From positions 4,512,501-4,576,500 of the forward strand of contig NZ_CP101416.1 in NCBI RefSeq assembly GCF_027942295.1: DNA of 64,000 nt. Reading direction: 5' to 3'. This document shows positions 7,951-16,004 of the stretch, piece by piece. The position numbers were made by a program, and so were the translations under genes. The DNA comes from Pseudanabaena sp. Chao 1811. Lineage in GTDB: Bacteria; Cyanobacteriota; Cyanobacteriia; Pseudanabaenales; Pseudanabaenaceae. Each line of letters starts with the position of its first letter. The first letter of the stretch is position 1. Under the pieces are notes generated by a model that worked only from the letters and a program-made list of their open reading frames with translations, was not told the DNA's origin and made no database searches.

Positions 7951-8026
7951 ATATTCAAGCGCAATATTCAAGTGCAATAATTAAGTGCAGTACTTAGGTG
8001 CAGTACTTAGGTGCAATATTTGGGAT
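7949..8026. repeat. 13-bp tandem repeat array, six units
   Basis: Consensus CARTAYTYARGTG repeats head to tail. Units start at 7949, 7962, 7975, 7988, 8001 and 8014; the units at 7988 and 8001 are identical (CAGTACTTAGGTG). The first unit includes the stop codon of the preceding gene and the last two bases drift. The unit spacing of 13 bp is exact over 78 bp. Confidence 0.85.
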
Positions 8027-8131
8027 AAGTATTTAGCAAATAAATTTTTAGCCAATAAATTAGTGAATAGGGACTTAGATTTAATTGGTAAAGCTGTAGA
8101 CTAGAGTTGCAAAATTTGAAGTCTTGCATGT

Positions 8132-9619
8132 ATGGGGTTTTCAGCCTACTCCCGCCTACATTGTCAACTGCGATCGCGATATCGCCAGATAGTTTATGGG
8201 ATTCTCTTTTGTACTGTAATTGTACTGACTACGCTCATTGCCAATGCTTGTCAATCGCAGTCTGGCATAGTGCCTGCCTTGCCCCAAAACTCCAATATTC
8301 AAGTATTTTTTAATCAAAATCAGGCTTCTCGGTACACCGATCCTTACCGCAACATTGAACGACTCGGTGACAATCTTGAAAAAATCATCGTTGATAACAT
8401 CAACAAATCAAAGGTTACCTTAAATATTGCCGTCCAAGAACTACGGTTACCGAATATCGCCAAAGCGATCGTTGATGCTAAATTACGTGGGGTAAATGTC
8501 AAGCTCATTCTCGAAAATAATTACAGTCGGGCGTGGAGCGAATTTACACCAGAACAAGTTGCGAAGATGAATGCCCGCGATCGCGATCGTTACCAAGAAT
8601 TTCAAAAATTTGCTGATATCAATAAAGATGGTCGTTTAAGCGAAGATGAGCTGGATAGTCGTGATGGCTTGAGGTTAATTAAACTAGCGAATGTTCCTTG
8701 GATTGATGATACTGCTGATGGCTCCAAGGGCAGTGGATTAATGCACCATAAATTTATAGTGATTGATGATCAGATAGTTATATTTGGCTCGGCTAATTTC
8801 ACAATGAGTGATATTCATGGTGACTTTACTAAGCCAGAGACAAGAGGAAATGCCAATAACCTATTGCGTGTAGAAAGTAAAGAGTTCGCAAAACATTTCC
8901 AAAAGGAATTTAATATCATGTGGGGGGATGGACCTAATGGTAAACCTGATAGCCTATTTGGTTCAAAAAAGCCCTCTCGCAAAATCGAGTATTTGATTGT
9001 GGGTGGAGCGCAAATCCGTATTAAATTTTCCCCAGATCCTGAAGACACTTCAAGGGAGCAAACTAGCAGTGGACTGATTTCTACGGCGATCGCAGGAACT
9101 AAACAAAATGTGGATATGGCGTTATTTGTGTATTCCGATCCGTTTATTTCCACAATTCTTGAGGAGCGTCAACGGGACAATGTCCAAATTCGCACTTTAG
9201 TTTCTCTACAATTTGCCTATCGCGATTATTCATCGACCCTTGATATGTGGGGCTTACAGTCTACTCAAGACTGCAAAACAGGCAAAAGTAGCGCATGGAA
9301 ACAGCCGATCAAAACCGTTGGTATTCCTAATTTACCTTCTGGAGATACTCTCCATCATAAGTTCGCTATTCTCGATCGCAGTTTGATTTTGACGGGTTCC
9401 CATAACTGGACTAGTGCTGCGAACCATGTCAATGATGAGGCTTTGATTGCCATTCAAAATCCAACTGTAGCTGCACATTACCAGAGAGAATATGATCGCC
9501 TTTATCAGGATGCGACTTTAGGACCTACCGCTAAATTAGTGCAAGTAACCTCTAAAAGTTGTACTGAGCGAATCAAAAAGAGTAATCCCAAAAACAATGC
9601 CGAAGAACCAGAATTTTAA
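8132..9619 (+). CDS. Phospholipase D-like (PLDc) protein with EF-hand-like insert, exported
   Basis: A 495-residue protein with two PLD/HKD half-sites: HHKFIVIDDQIVIFGSANFT near residue 207-226 and HHKFAILDRSLILTGSHNWT near 409-428. Each has the His-x-Lys-x4-Asp core, so one composite active site for phosphodiester hydrolysis (nuclease or phospholipase) is expected. The N-terminus has a basic start, a hydrophobic helix (residues 20-38) and ANAC, fitting a lipoprotein or cleaved signal. Between the halves the segment FADINKDGRLSEDELD (about residues 165-180) has EF-hand loop spacing (D-x-N-x-D-G-x-L-x-x-D/E), suggesting calcium control. The substrate is unknown. It ends just before a long perfect hairpin. 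Start ATG 8132. Confidence 0.85.
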   Translation: MGFSAYSRLHCQLRSRYRQIVYGILFCTVIVLTTLIANACQSQSGIVPALPQNSNIQVFFNQNQASRYTDPYRNIERLGDNLEKIIVDNINKSKVTLNIAVQELRLPNIAKAIVDAKLRGVNVKLILENNYSRAWSEFTPEQVAKMNARDRDRYQEFQKFADINKDGRLSEDELDSRDGLRLIKLANVPWIDDTADGSKGSGLMHHKFIVIDDQIVIFGSANFTMSDIHGDFTKPETRGNANNLLRVESKEFAKHFQKEFNIMWGDGPNGKPDSLFGSKKPSRKIEYLIVGGAQIRIKFSPDPEDTSREQTSSGLISTAIAGTKQNVDMALFVYSDPFISTILEERQRDNVQIRTLVSLQFAYRDYSSTLDMWGLQSTQDCKTGKSSAWKQPIKTVGIPNLPSGDTLHHKFAILDRSLILTGSHNWTSAANHVNDEALIAIQNPTVAAHYQREYDRLYQDATLGPTAKLVQVTSKSCTERIKKSNPKNNAEEPEF

Positions 9620-9628
9620 GGTAGTCCT

Positions 9629-9677
9629 AAATAGGTAAGTATGGGCGGCGCGAAGCGCCGCCCATACTTACCTATTT
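9629..9677. terminator. 23-bp perfect hairpin, GAA triloop
   Basis: The left arm 9629-9651 (AAATAGGTAAGTATGGGCGG then CGC) is perfectly complementary to 9655-9677, with loop GAA inside GC-GAA-GC. It lies 10 bp after the PLD gene. It can end transcription from the left; the T-run is short. Confidence 0.7.
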
Positions 9678-9774
9678 TAATTACAGCGATCGCATCGCCT
9701 AAAGTTTTGTTAAGCTAGGATGTCTGGAATATTGTGCATTACGGCAAACTGCCTCATTAAAAGTCATAACAAAT

Positions 9775-11124
9775 ATGGTCAATCTGGTTCCTACTGTCAA
9801 ACCCACGATCAAGCCCACGATCGCTTTCTCCCATTTGGGTTGTGAAAAGAACCGTGTCGATACTGAACACATGCTGGGATTACTAGTACAGGCTGGCTAT
9901 CAGGTAGATAGCAACGAAGAATTAGCCGACTATGTGATTGTCAATACCTGTAGTTTTATCGAAGATGCCCGTCGGGAATCGGTGCGAACTTTAGTAGAAC
10001 TAGCAGAAATGGGCAAACGTATTGTGATTGCGGGCTGCATGGCTCAACATTTTCAACAGGAATTACTCGATGAAATTCCTGAAGCGGTGGCTCTTGTTGG
10101 TACAGGTGACTATCAAAAAATTGTCGATGTCATTGAACGTGCCGAGCAAGGTGAACGGGTTAAAGAAGTTACGCAAGTTCCTACCTATATTGCTGATGAC
10201 ACCATCCCTCGCTATCGCACAACTAATGAAGCTGTAGCCTATGTGCGGGTTGCTGAAGGTTGTGATTATCGCTGTGCCTTTTGTATCATTCCCCATTTAC
10301 GTGGAGATCAGCGATCGCGCTCTATTGAATCAATTGTGACCGAATGTGATCGCCTTGCCTCTGAAGGTGTAAAAGAGATAATTCTCATCTCACAAATAAC
10401 TACTAATTACGGTCAAGATATTTATGGTCAGCCTCAGCTTGCCGAGCTACTAACTGCCCTTGGGCAAGTGGATGTACCTTGGGTGAGAATGCACTACGCC
10501 TACCCCACAGGCTTGACTCCCAAGGTGATCAATGCGATGAAAGCTACACCTAATGTAGTTCCTTACTTAGATTTGCCTTTGCAGCATTCTCAACCTGATG
10601 TATTAAGAGCGATGAATCGTCCTTGGCAGGGGCGAGTTAATGACAAGATTATGGAGCAGATCAAGGCATCTCTTCCCAACGCAGTCACCCGTACTACTTT
10701 CATTGTCGGTTTCCCTGGAGAAACTGAGGAACAATTCGAGCATTTATTAGAATTTGTGAAGCGCCATGAGTTTGATCATGTGGGCGTATTTACTTTCTCT
10801 GCCGAAGAAGGGACTCCTGCCTTCGACCTGCCTGATCAATTACCTGAAGAAGTAAAACAAGAACGTCGCGATCGCATCATGGCAGCCCAGCAAGAGATTT
10901 CTTTCAAGAAAAATCAGTTGGAAATTGGCAAAACTGTTGATGTATTGATTGAGCAGGAAAATCCTGATACTGGCGAACTCATAGGGAGATCGGCAAGATT
11001 TGCACCAGATGTGGATGGTGTAGTCTATGTCAGCGATCCTCTAGGTAAGGCAACACTTGGCTCGATGTTTTCTGTCAAAATCACCTCTGCTGATCATTAC
11101 GACCTATTTGGCGAAATTGTCTAA
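9775..11124 (+). CDS. rimO: Ribosomal protein S12 methylthiotransferase RimO
   Basis: A 449-residue radical-SAM enzyme that adds a methylthio group to an Asp of ribosomal protein S12. Order of domains: N-terminal UPF0004 domain with [18 protein letters not shown] (first cluster Cys), [11 protein letters not shown] and AGCMAQ; radical-SAM core with [20 protein letters not shown] near residues 162-181 (CxxxCxxC); C-terminal TRAM domain. The [10 protein letters not shown] motif and S12-type core distinguish it from MiaB, whose gene is at 26195. Cytoplasmic. It is a single gene with a stem-loop shortly downstream. Start ATG 9775; a shorter start is possible within the repetitive VKPTIKPTI leader. 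Confidence 0.95.
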   Translation: MVNLVPTVKPTIKPTIAFSHLGCEKNRVDTEHMLGLLVQAGYQVDSNEELADYVIVNTCSFIEDARRESVRTLVELAEMGKRIVIAGCMAQHFQQELLDEIPEAVALVGTGDYQKIVDVIERAEQGERVKEVTQVPTYIADDTIPRYRTTNEAVAYVRVAEGCDYRCAFCIIPHLRGDQRSRSIESIVTECDRLASEGVKEIILISQITTNYGQDIYGQPQLAELLTALGQVDVPWVRMHYAYPTGLTPKVINAMKATPNVVPYLDLPLQHSQPDVLRAMNRPWQGRVNDKIMEQIKASLPNAVTRTTFIVGFPGETEEQFEHLLEFVKRHEFDHVGVFTFSAEEGTPAFDLPDQLPEEVKQERRDRIMAAQQEISFKKNQLEIGKTVDVLIEQENPDTGELIGRSARFAPDVDGVVYVSDPLGKATLGSMFSVKITSADHYDLFGEIV

Positions 11125-11141
11125 TCACCCTATGTTTTTAG

Positions 11142-11190
11142 CTAAGCTGTCAGAAGTAAATCCGTTGTATGCCTCTCACAGCTTAGTTTT
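11142..11190 (+). terminator. Probable terminator after rimO
   Basis: CTAAGCTGT (11142-11150) pairs with ACAGCTTAG (11178-11186), followed by TTTT. The loop is long (27 nt). The gap 11191-11441 upstream of the STAS gene is AT-rich and probably a long leader; no ORF or known riboswitch was seen. Confidence 0.5.
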
Positions 11191-11441
11191 GGTATATTTA
11201 AATACATAGTTTTTATGAAGTTACCAGAAAAATGAAAAAACTAACCTTTATATAACTTTTTGATTTCCTTTTACTAACTTTTATATATCTCTAAGGTGTT
11301 TCGCAATTTAGAAAAGAGTGAATAATAGGGTTCAAGAAACAGAAAACAGTTTGTAGTGTTTATCAAACAGCGAATGTTGCTCTAAGAAATGTAATCGAAC
11401 ACGGACTATATATTCTCTCAAAGAAATTGAAAGGAAGAAAA

Positions 11442-11867
11442 ATGGATACTATTACTCAAATCAGCCAGTTATCTTTCCATCATGGTTTAAATAGCGATAA
11501 AGCTTTTACTATTAAATTGACAAGCGATAAGTTTGATAGTGTTGCAAGTTCTGAGCTATTAGCTAAAGTTGAGTCTTGGGTTGCAGCTAATGTAATGATG
11601 AGCAGCAAAGAGGTTCCTGTCTTGGTTGTTGATATGGAAAATGTAGAATTTATTGACAGCCTTGGTTTACAAAAACTCTTAGCATCTCTTCGTCTAATGA
11701 AATCTCACAATAGTAACTTAGTTCTCTGTGCTTTACAGCCATCTGTACGCCTTGTATTTGAAATCTCTAGAATTGATCAAGTGTTTGGTATTTTCTCTAG
11801 TTTCGATACCTGCATGAATCAATTTCATACTCAAAAGCAACCCTCTGAGTATCTATTAGCAGCTTAG
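11442..11867 (+). CDS. STAS-domain protein (anti-sigma factor antagonist-like)
   Basis: A 141-residue single STAS domain protein. Family marks are the strand-turn VLVVDMENVEFIDSLGLQKLL (in parts: VLVVDMENVEF then IDSLGLQ), where the Asp-Ser pair occupies the SpoIIAA phosphorylation site, and the later NLVLCALQPSVRLVFEISRID segment. Such proteins bind anti-sigma kinases or partner regulators and are switched by Ser phosphorylation. ATG 11442 is chosen because AAGGAAG lies 7-8 bases upstream; an upstream TTG at 11427 overlaps that site. There is no kinase or phosphatase gene beside it, so the partner is elsewhere. The long AT-rich leader suggests regulated expression. Confidence 0.85.
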   Translation: MDTITQISQLSFHHGLNSDKAFTIKLTSDKFDSVASSELLAKVESWVAANVMMSSKEVPVLVVDMENVEFIDSLGLQKLLASLRLMKSHNSNLVLCALQPSVRLVFEISRIDQVFGIFSSFDTCMNQFHTQKQPSEYLLAA

Positions 11868-11940
11868 ACGGTCTAAACAGAGTCATGATTGTTTCATAAG
11901 TTCTCCTCTTTTGAGGTTCTATAGTGATAGCCATAATAAT

Positions 11941-11986
11941 TAATACGCAAAAGAGGTAGTGTAATAACTACCTCTTTTGCGTATTA
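11941..11986. terminator. 20-bp perfect hairpin after the STAS gene
   Basis: The arms 11941-11960 and 11967-11986 are exact complements (TAATACGCAAAAGAGGTAGT and its reverse complement), with loop GTAATA. The arm contains CTCTTTT on the descending side. It probably ends the STAS transcript. Confidence 0.65.
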
Positions 11987-12003
11987 CATAGTACAGATAA
12001 ATT

Positions 12004-12034
12004 TTTGAAAGTGCGGCTTCGCCGCACTTTCAAA
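12004..12034. repeat. 14-bp perfect hairpin, TTC triloop
   Basis: TTTGAAAGTGCGGC-TTC-GCCGCACTTTCAAA. One of the GC-NNN-GC tipped hairpins. It lies 18 bp after the preceding hairpin, so a second terminator is not needed here. Confidence 0.7.
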
Positions 12035-12054
12035 GCACTGTATGCAACCCAATG

Positions 12055-12137
12055 AATCACCCCGCCGCAAGCGGACGGGGTATCAAATTCTTTTTTATTA
12101 GAATATACTCACACCGCAGAGCGGTGGGGTATTTACC
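12055..12137. repeat. Two similar imperfect hairpins, possible IS200/IS605 end remnants
   Basis: AATCACCCCGCCGCAAGCGG continues ACGGGGTATCAAAT (12055-12088), and about 55 bp later ACTCACACCGCAGAGCGG continues TGGGGTATTTAC. Both have the form of a GC-rich imperfect hairpin followed by TAT and an AT-rich tail, reminiscent of IS200/IS605 right ends. No transposase or TnpB remnant is present, so the identity is a guess. Confidence 0.35.
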
Positions 12138-12159
12138 CTCTTAGTTCAAATAAAGATAT

Positions 12160-12210
12160 AACCCCAAAAGAGAGTGGTGGCGCAAAGCGCCACCACTCTC
12201 TTTTGGGGTT
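12160..12210. repeat. 24-bp perfect hairpin, AAA triloop
   Basis: The arms 12160-12183 (AACCCCAAAAGAGAGTGGTG, then GCGC) and 12187-12210 are exact complements around GC-AAA-GC. It lies between convergent STAS and rpsN genes. The 11868-12302 gap holds five hairpins in 435 bp and no ORF. Confidence 0.75.
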
Positions 12211-12249
12211 TACGTTTTAACTTATTTGGCTATAGCTATAATTTCTAAA

Positions 12250-12284
12250 AAAAAAGATGCAGCGTAAATCGCTGCATCTTTTTT
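12250..12284 (-). terminator. rpsN terminator
   Basis: AAAAAAGATGCAGCG (12250-12264) pairs perfectly with CGCTGCATCTTTTTT (12270-12284), loop TAAAT. On the minus strand it ends in a T-run 19 bp after the rpsN stop. Confidence 0.8.
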
Positions 12285-12302
12285 GGGTTAATAATGAACA
12301 AA

Positions 12303-12608
12303 TTACCAGCTAGATTTAACTACACCAGGTAACAAGCCTTGGTGAGCCATTTCACGCAATACGTTGCGGCATACACCAAAATCTTTGTAGTAGCCACGAG
12401 GACGACCAGTCGCCCAGCAACGGTTGCGGTGACGAGTGGGATTGGCGTTACGAGGAATTTGTTGAATTTCACGATGCACAGCAACTTTTTGTTGTTGTGT
12501 CAGTTCAGGACTGGCAAACTTTTCTTTGAGTGCTTCGAGCTTAGCTGCATACTTTTCAACTAACTTAGCGCGCTTTTTTTCGCGCTCGATCATGCTTTTC
12601 TTAGCCAT
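12303..12608 (-). CDS. rpsN: 30S ribosomal protein S14
   Basis: A 101-residue S14 protein of the long, zinc-free (C-) type that binds 16S rRNA in the small subunit head. Recognisable parts: [20 protein letters not shown] at the N-terminus, the helical middle, and the C-terminal core [20 protein letters not shown] followed by [15 protein letters not shown]. There are only two Cys, not the CxxC pairs of zinc S14. As in other cyanobacteria it stands alone, outside the large ribosomal operon. Start ATG 12606-12608. It has its own terminator at 12250-12284. Confidence 0.97.
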   Translation of the reverse strand: MAKKSMIEREKKRAKLVEKYAAKLEALKEKFASPELTQQQKVAVHREIQQIPRNANPTRHRNRCWATGRPRGYYKDFGVCRNVLREMAHQGLLPGVVKSSW

Positions 12609-12821
12609 TGCGGTTCTATCAGGTGATGTAGAGGTAAAAGTCTAAAAATTTAATACAATTCGCGACAGTTACCGATCATAACCTAAATAGCCAATTTATA
12701 GAGCATAAATTTTCATTTCGTAAGTTTTAAGCTAATCTGCCAATCTGAGGATCGTTGCAATACAGAAATTCATGTATATGTACTAAATCCATATAGCGCT
12801 TTTCAAGCAAGCGAGGTACAG

Positions 12822-12858
12822 AGGGTTATGTCCCCGCCAAAGGCGGGGACATAACCCT
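12822..12858. repeat. 17-bp perfect hairpin, AAA triloop
   Basis: AGGGTTATGTCCCCGCC-AAA-GGCGGGGACATAACCCT; the outer bases extend the stem with one bulge to GTAC/GTAC. It lies in the 12609-13038 gap between divergent rpsN and recG, so it is not at a gene 3' end. Nothing else recognisable is in this gap apart from two HIP1-like sites. Confidence 0.7.
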
Positions 12859-13038
12859 GTACTTCAAGATTGGTATGCTCTATAAACAAAGCCAAAATCC
12901 AGATTTACTATTGAGTCTATGCCCCATCTGCTAAATTACTTCAACCATTTTTTTGAATCCGCACGGATGAATATTTAGCGCGATCGCTAATGGAATTGCA
13001 AAGTAATATATATGGCAATATAAGAAGGATTAACGACA

Positions 13039-13068
13039 ATGAGCATAAAAACATCGCCTAAAGTCTAG
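13039..13068 (+). other. Nine-codon in-frame leader ORF of recG ending in TAG
   Basis: ATG at 13039-13041 follows AAGAAGGA (13022-13029) at good spacing and encodes MSIKTSPKV, then TAG. The frame continues without shift as L-V-P-L-D-I, the start of the annotated RecG. A single change of TAG to CAG or similar would give an 829-residue RecG. Confidence 0.6.
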
Positions 13069-13071
13069 CTT

Positions 13072-15528
13072 GTGCCACTTGATATCAATCGTTTACAACA
13101 AGCCTTGAGTGTCGAGGCAGAGAGAGGCTTTTCTAATTTGCAGGGAAAGCAATTTTTGTTTGCGGATTTTTTACAGGTGAGCTTGCGCGAAGATTTGCCT
13201 GACGATTGGGAAATGAGTGATCGCCTACAAGCCCAAACCCTTGCTAATCAATATGCTCAATATGTTGATTTGCCTATAGGTCGTCGCCAGCACCTCATCG
13301 CTGAGACGCGCCGCCTGCTGTATGAAGTGCGTCGTCGGGAACTGGCGGAAACTAACGCAGCACCAAAGCAGAAGAAACCGAAAACGGCTGCGATCGCAAC
13401 GACTGAACCCAAAACCATTAAAAAACTGACTCCCGAAACCGAACTAAAAGATGTCGAGGGTGTTGGTTCATTTATGGCGGCGAGATTTAAGTTGCTCGAT
13501 TTGTATACCGTGCGTGATGTGCTTAGTTACTATCCACGGGATCATATTGACTATGCGCGGCAAATTCCCATTCGTGAACTAAAGGATGGGGATACGGTGA
13601 CGGTCATCGGGACGATTAAAAAATTTGGCTGCTTTACCAGTCCTAAAAATCCCAATCTCACAATTGTGGAAATTATTCTGCGTGACCATACAGGACAAAT
13701 CAAATTAAGTCGCTTCTGGACAGGTAAACGCTACGCCAATCGCGGTTGGCAAGAAACTCAGAAAAAGCTCTATCCCCAAGGCTGCACGATCGCAGCTTCG
13801 GGAGTAGTCAAACAGAGCAAATATGGCTTGACCCTAGAGAATTATGAAGTAGAAGTTCTCGAACATACTCAAGATACTATCCAATCGAAAACCGTTGGGC
13901 GCGTAGTGCCAGTCTATCCACTTACGGAAGGAATTACCCCCGAAGCAATCCGTCGCCTTGTCGCTCAATGTTTACCCGCAGTATCCCAAATTGCCGATCC
14001 GATGCCCGATCGCTTTTTGCGGGATTATCAAATGATGCCCTTGTCAGAGGCGATCGCCCAAGTGCATTACCCAGATACGAGCGAAATGCTGGAACAAGCC
14101 GTAATTCGCCTGACCTTTGATAAATATTTCTATCGCCGCCTAGTGTCCCTCTATCGTCGGCAACAGCAAAAGGCGATTCATTTTGTGCCAAAGAGTGAGG
14201 CGATCGCCCAACTCGAAAAGATGCTCCCCTTTGAATTAACTAAGGCTCAAAAGCGAGTTGTCGCCGAAATTCGTGCTGATCTGCAAGGGCAAACGCCGAT
14301 GAATCGACTGGTACAGGGGGATGTCGGTTCAGGTAAAACGATTGTGGCGGTATATGCACTTTTAACGGCGATCGAGGCAGGTTATCAGACAGCACTGATG
14401 GCTCCTACGGAAGTCCTCACGGAGCAACATTATCGCAAGATTGTGGAATGGTTTATGCAGCTAAATCTCCCCGTGGAAATTCTCACGGGTTCCACCAAAA
14501 CTGCCAAGCGGCGCGAGATTTTAAGGCAATTGGAAACGGGGGAATTACCTCTAGTGATTGGAACCCATGCCTTAATTCAAGATGGGGTAAACTTTGCGCG
14601 ATTAGGTTTAGCGGTAATTGATGAGCAGCATCGTTTTGGTAGAGATCAGCGATCGCGACTTTTGCAAAAGGGCAATGATCCCCATGTACTGATCATGACA
14701 GCAACACCGATTCCGCGTACTCTCTATCTCACTAATTCCGAAATCGAAGTTAGCGTCATTGATGAACTTCCTCCTGGACGCAAACCAATTCAAACTGTCC
14801 TGCTCAAACCTTCACAGCGCAAAGACGCCTATGATCTGATTAAGCGTGAAATTGCTCAAGGCAGACAGGTTTATATCGTGCTGCCTCTAGTGGAAGAGTC
14901 AGAGAAAATGGAAGATATTAAGGCAGCCACACAAGAACGCGAGCATTTACAGAATGTAGTTTTTCCACACTTCCAAATTGGGTTACTACATGGGCAAATG
15001 TCTTCTGCGGAAAAGGATGAAGCGATTAGCACATTCCGTCGGGGCGAGACTCAAATCCTAGTTGCCACAACCGTTGTGGAAGTCGGAGTCGATATTCCTA
15101 ATGCTTCTGTAATGTTAATCGAACATGCCGATCGCTTTGGTTTAGCCCAGTTACACCAACTGCGAGGCAGAGTCGGACGTGGTGCATCCCAATCCTATTG
15201 CCTCTTACTGAGCAGTTCCAAATCTCAAACCGCCCAAGAGCGTTTACAGGTTCTCGAACAATCACAGGATGGCTTTTTTATTGCTGAGCGAGATTTCCAG
15301 ATGCGGGGCAAGGGCAAGGATGAAGGGACAGAACAATCAGGTCATGCAGGTTTCTCCATTGAAGATCGCTTGCCCGATGAGGCAGCCCGTCAAGAGATTT
15401 TCCAAATTGCCCGTGAAGCTGCCGAACGCATTATCAAAAAAGATCCCACTTTAGAACATTTCCCTGCCCTTAAAGCCGAATTTGAAATGCACTATCAGCG
15501 CTTACAAGGCGGCGCAATCTTTACCTAA
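13072..15528 (+). CDS. recG: ATP-dependent DNA helicase RecG
   Basis: An 818-residue monomeric helicase that reverses stalled forks and branch-migrates junctions. Order: N-terminal cyanobacterial extension with a Lys/Pro linker (residues 1-120), wedge/OB domain (about 125-320; LKDGDTVTVIGTIKKFG), helicase motif I GDVGSGKTIVA near 418, the DEQHRFGRDQR box near 520, motif III TATPIPRT, C-terminal helicase domain with QLRGRVGRG, and the RecG C-terminal wedge-binding segment. The open frame starts at GTG 13072 without its own ribosome-binding site. A strong AAGAAGGA plus ATG at 13039 is in the same frame, but a TAG at 13066-13068 separates them. Translation may restart at the GTG, or the TAG may be a mutation, a read error or a suppressed codon. 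Confidence 0.93.
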   Translation: MPLDINRLQQALSVEAERGFSNLQGKQFLFADFLQVSLREDLPDDWEMSDRLQAQTLANQYAQYVDLPIGRRQHLIAETRRLLYEVRRRELAETNAAPKQKKPKTAAIATTEPKTIKKLTPETELKDVEGVGSFMAARFKLLDLYTVRDVLSYYPRDHIDYARQIPIRELKDGDTVTVIGTIKKFGCFTSPKNPNLTIVEIILRDHTGQIKLSRFWTGKRYANRGWQETQKKLYPQGCTIAASGVVKQSKYGLTLENYEVEVLEHTQDTIQSKTVGRVVPVYPLTEGITPEAIRRLVAQCLPAVSQIADPMPDRFLRDYQMMPLSEAIAQVHYPDTSEMLEQAVIRLTFDKYFYRRLVSLYRRQQQKAIHFVPKSEAIAQLEKMLPFELTKAQKRVVAEIRADLQGQTPMNRLVQGDVGSGKTIVAVYALLTAIEAGYQTALMAPTEVLTEQHYRKIVEWFMQLNLPVEILTGSTKTAKRREILRQLETGELPLVIGTHALIQDGVNFARLGLAVIDEQHRFGRDQRSRLLQKGNDPHVLIMTATPIPRTLYLTNSEIEVSVIDELPPGRKPIQTVLLKPSQRKDAYDLIKREIAQGRQVYIVLPLVEESEKMEDIKAATQEREHLQNVVFPHFQIGLLHGQMSSAEKDEAISTFRRGETQILVATTVVEVGVDIPNASVMLIEHADRFGLAQLHQLRGRVGRGASQSYCLLLSSSKSQTAQERLQVLEQSQDGFFIAERDFQMRGKGKDEGTEQSGHAGFSIEDRLPDEAARQEIFQIAREAAERIIKKDPTLEHFPALKAEFEMHYQRLQGGAIFT

Positions 15529-15583
15529 AACCCTAAAATTTAGAGGAGGCAGAGCAAAGCGCTGTCTACTGAATGAAAATAAA

Positions 15584-15970
15584 ATGATTACCAATAAACT
15601 TACTTTCAATCGCCAGTATTTCTATTTGACAGTTTTACTCTTTCTCATAGAAGTGGCGATCGCAGTTTTTTTCGATGATCAATTTATTCGTCCCTTTGTT
15701 GGTGATGTGTTAGTGGTCATCCTCATTTACAGCTTTGTGAGAACCTTTTGGAAAATCAAGGCAAATGTAGCTGCTCTATCGGTTTTAGTCTTTGCCTGTT
15801 TTGTCGAAGGATTGCAGTATCTCAATCTAATCGATAAATTAGGATGGCGGCAGTACAAAGTTTTAGCGATTATTTTAGGCACAACCTTTGATTGGAAAGA
15901 TATCCTTGCCTATGTCCTTGGTACGGCAATCATCCTAGCTTGGGAAAATAGACCACCTAAAAGACAATAG
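15584..15970 (+). CDS. DUF2809-family small membrane protein
   Basis: A 128-residue integral membrane protein with about four hydrophobic helices (residues 11-28, 36-52, 60-78 and 104-122). The conserved DUF2809 pattern is visible: LVVILIYSFVRTF, FVEGLQYLNLI and the cytoplasmic-end DWKDILAYVLGT. Some family annotations call it a VanZ-like relative; the biochemical role is unknown. ATG 15584 gives a normal N-terminus for the family; the longer open frame upstream overlaps recG and is not used. The gene lies 55 bp after recG in the same direction and may be cotranscribed. A hairpin follows the stop. Confidence 0.8.
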   Translation: MITNKLTFNRQYFYLTVLLFLIEVAIAVFFDDQFIRPFVGDVLVVILIYSFVRTFWKIKANVAALSVLVFACFVEGLQYLNLIDKLGWRQYKVLAIILGTTFDWKDILAYVLGTAIILAWENRPPKRQ

Positions 15971-15972
15971 TT

Positions 15973-16001
15973 AGAAGCGCACCCCGAAGGAGTGCGCTTC
16001 T
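15973..16001. terminator. Bidirectional hairpin between convergent genes
   Basis: AGAAGCGCAC pairs with GTGCGCTTCT, inner CC-GAA-GG. It sits 2 bp after the DUF2809 stop and 3 bp after the end of the convergent gene at 16005. Confidence 0.6.
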
Positions 16002-16004
16002 ATA

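Noticed and set aside
7949-8026. Tandem repeats as a CRISPR array
   Set aside because: The 13-bp units are contiguous with no spacers, and no cas gene is in the window.
12055-12210. Dense hairpins as a CRISPR array or a structured riboswitch
   Set aside because: The hairpins are not identical repeats and have no regular spacers; they sit between two 3' ends rather than before a gene.
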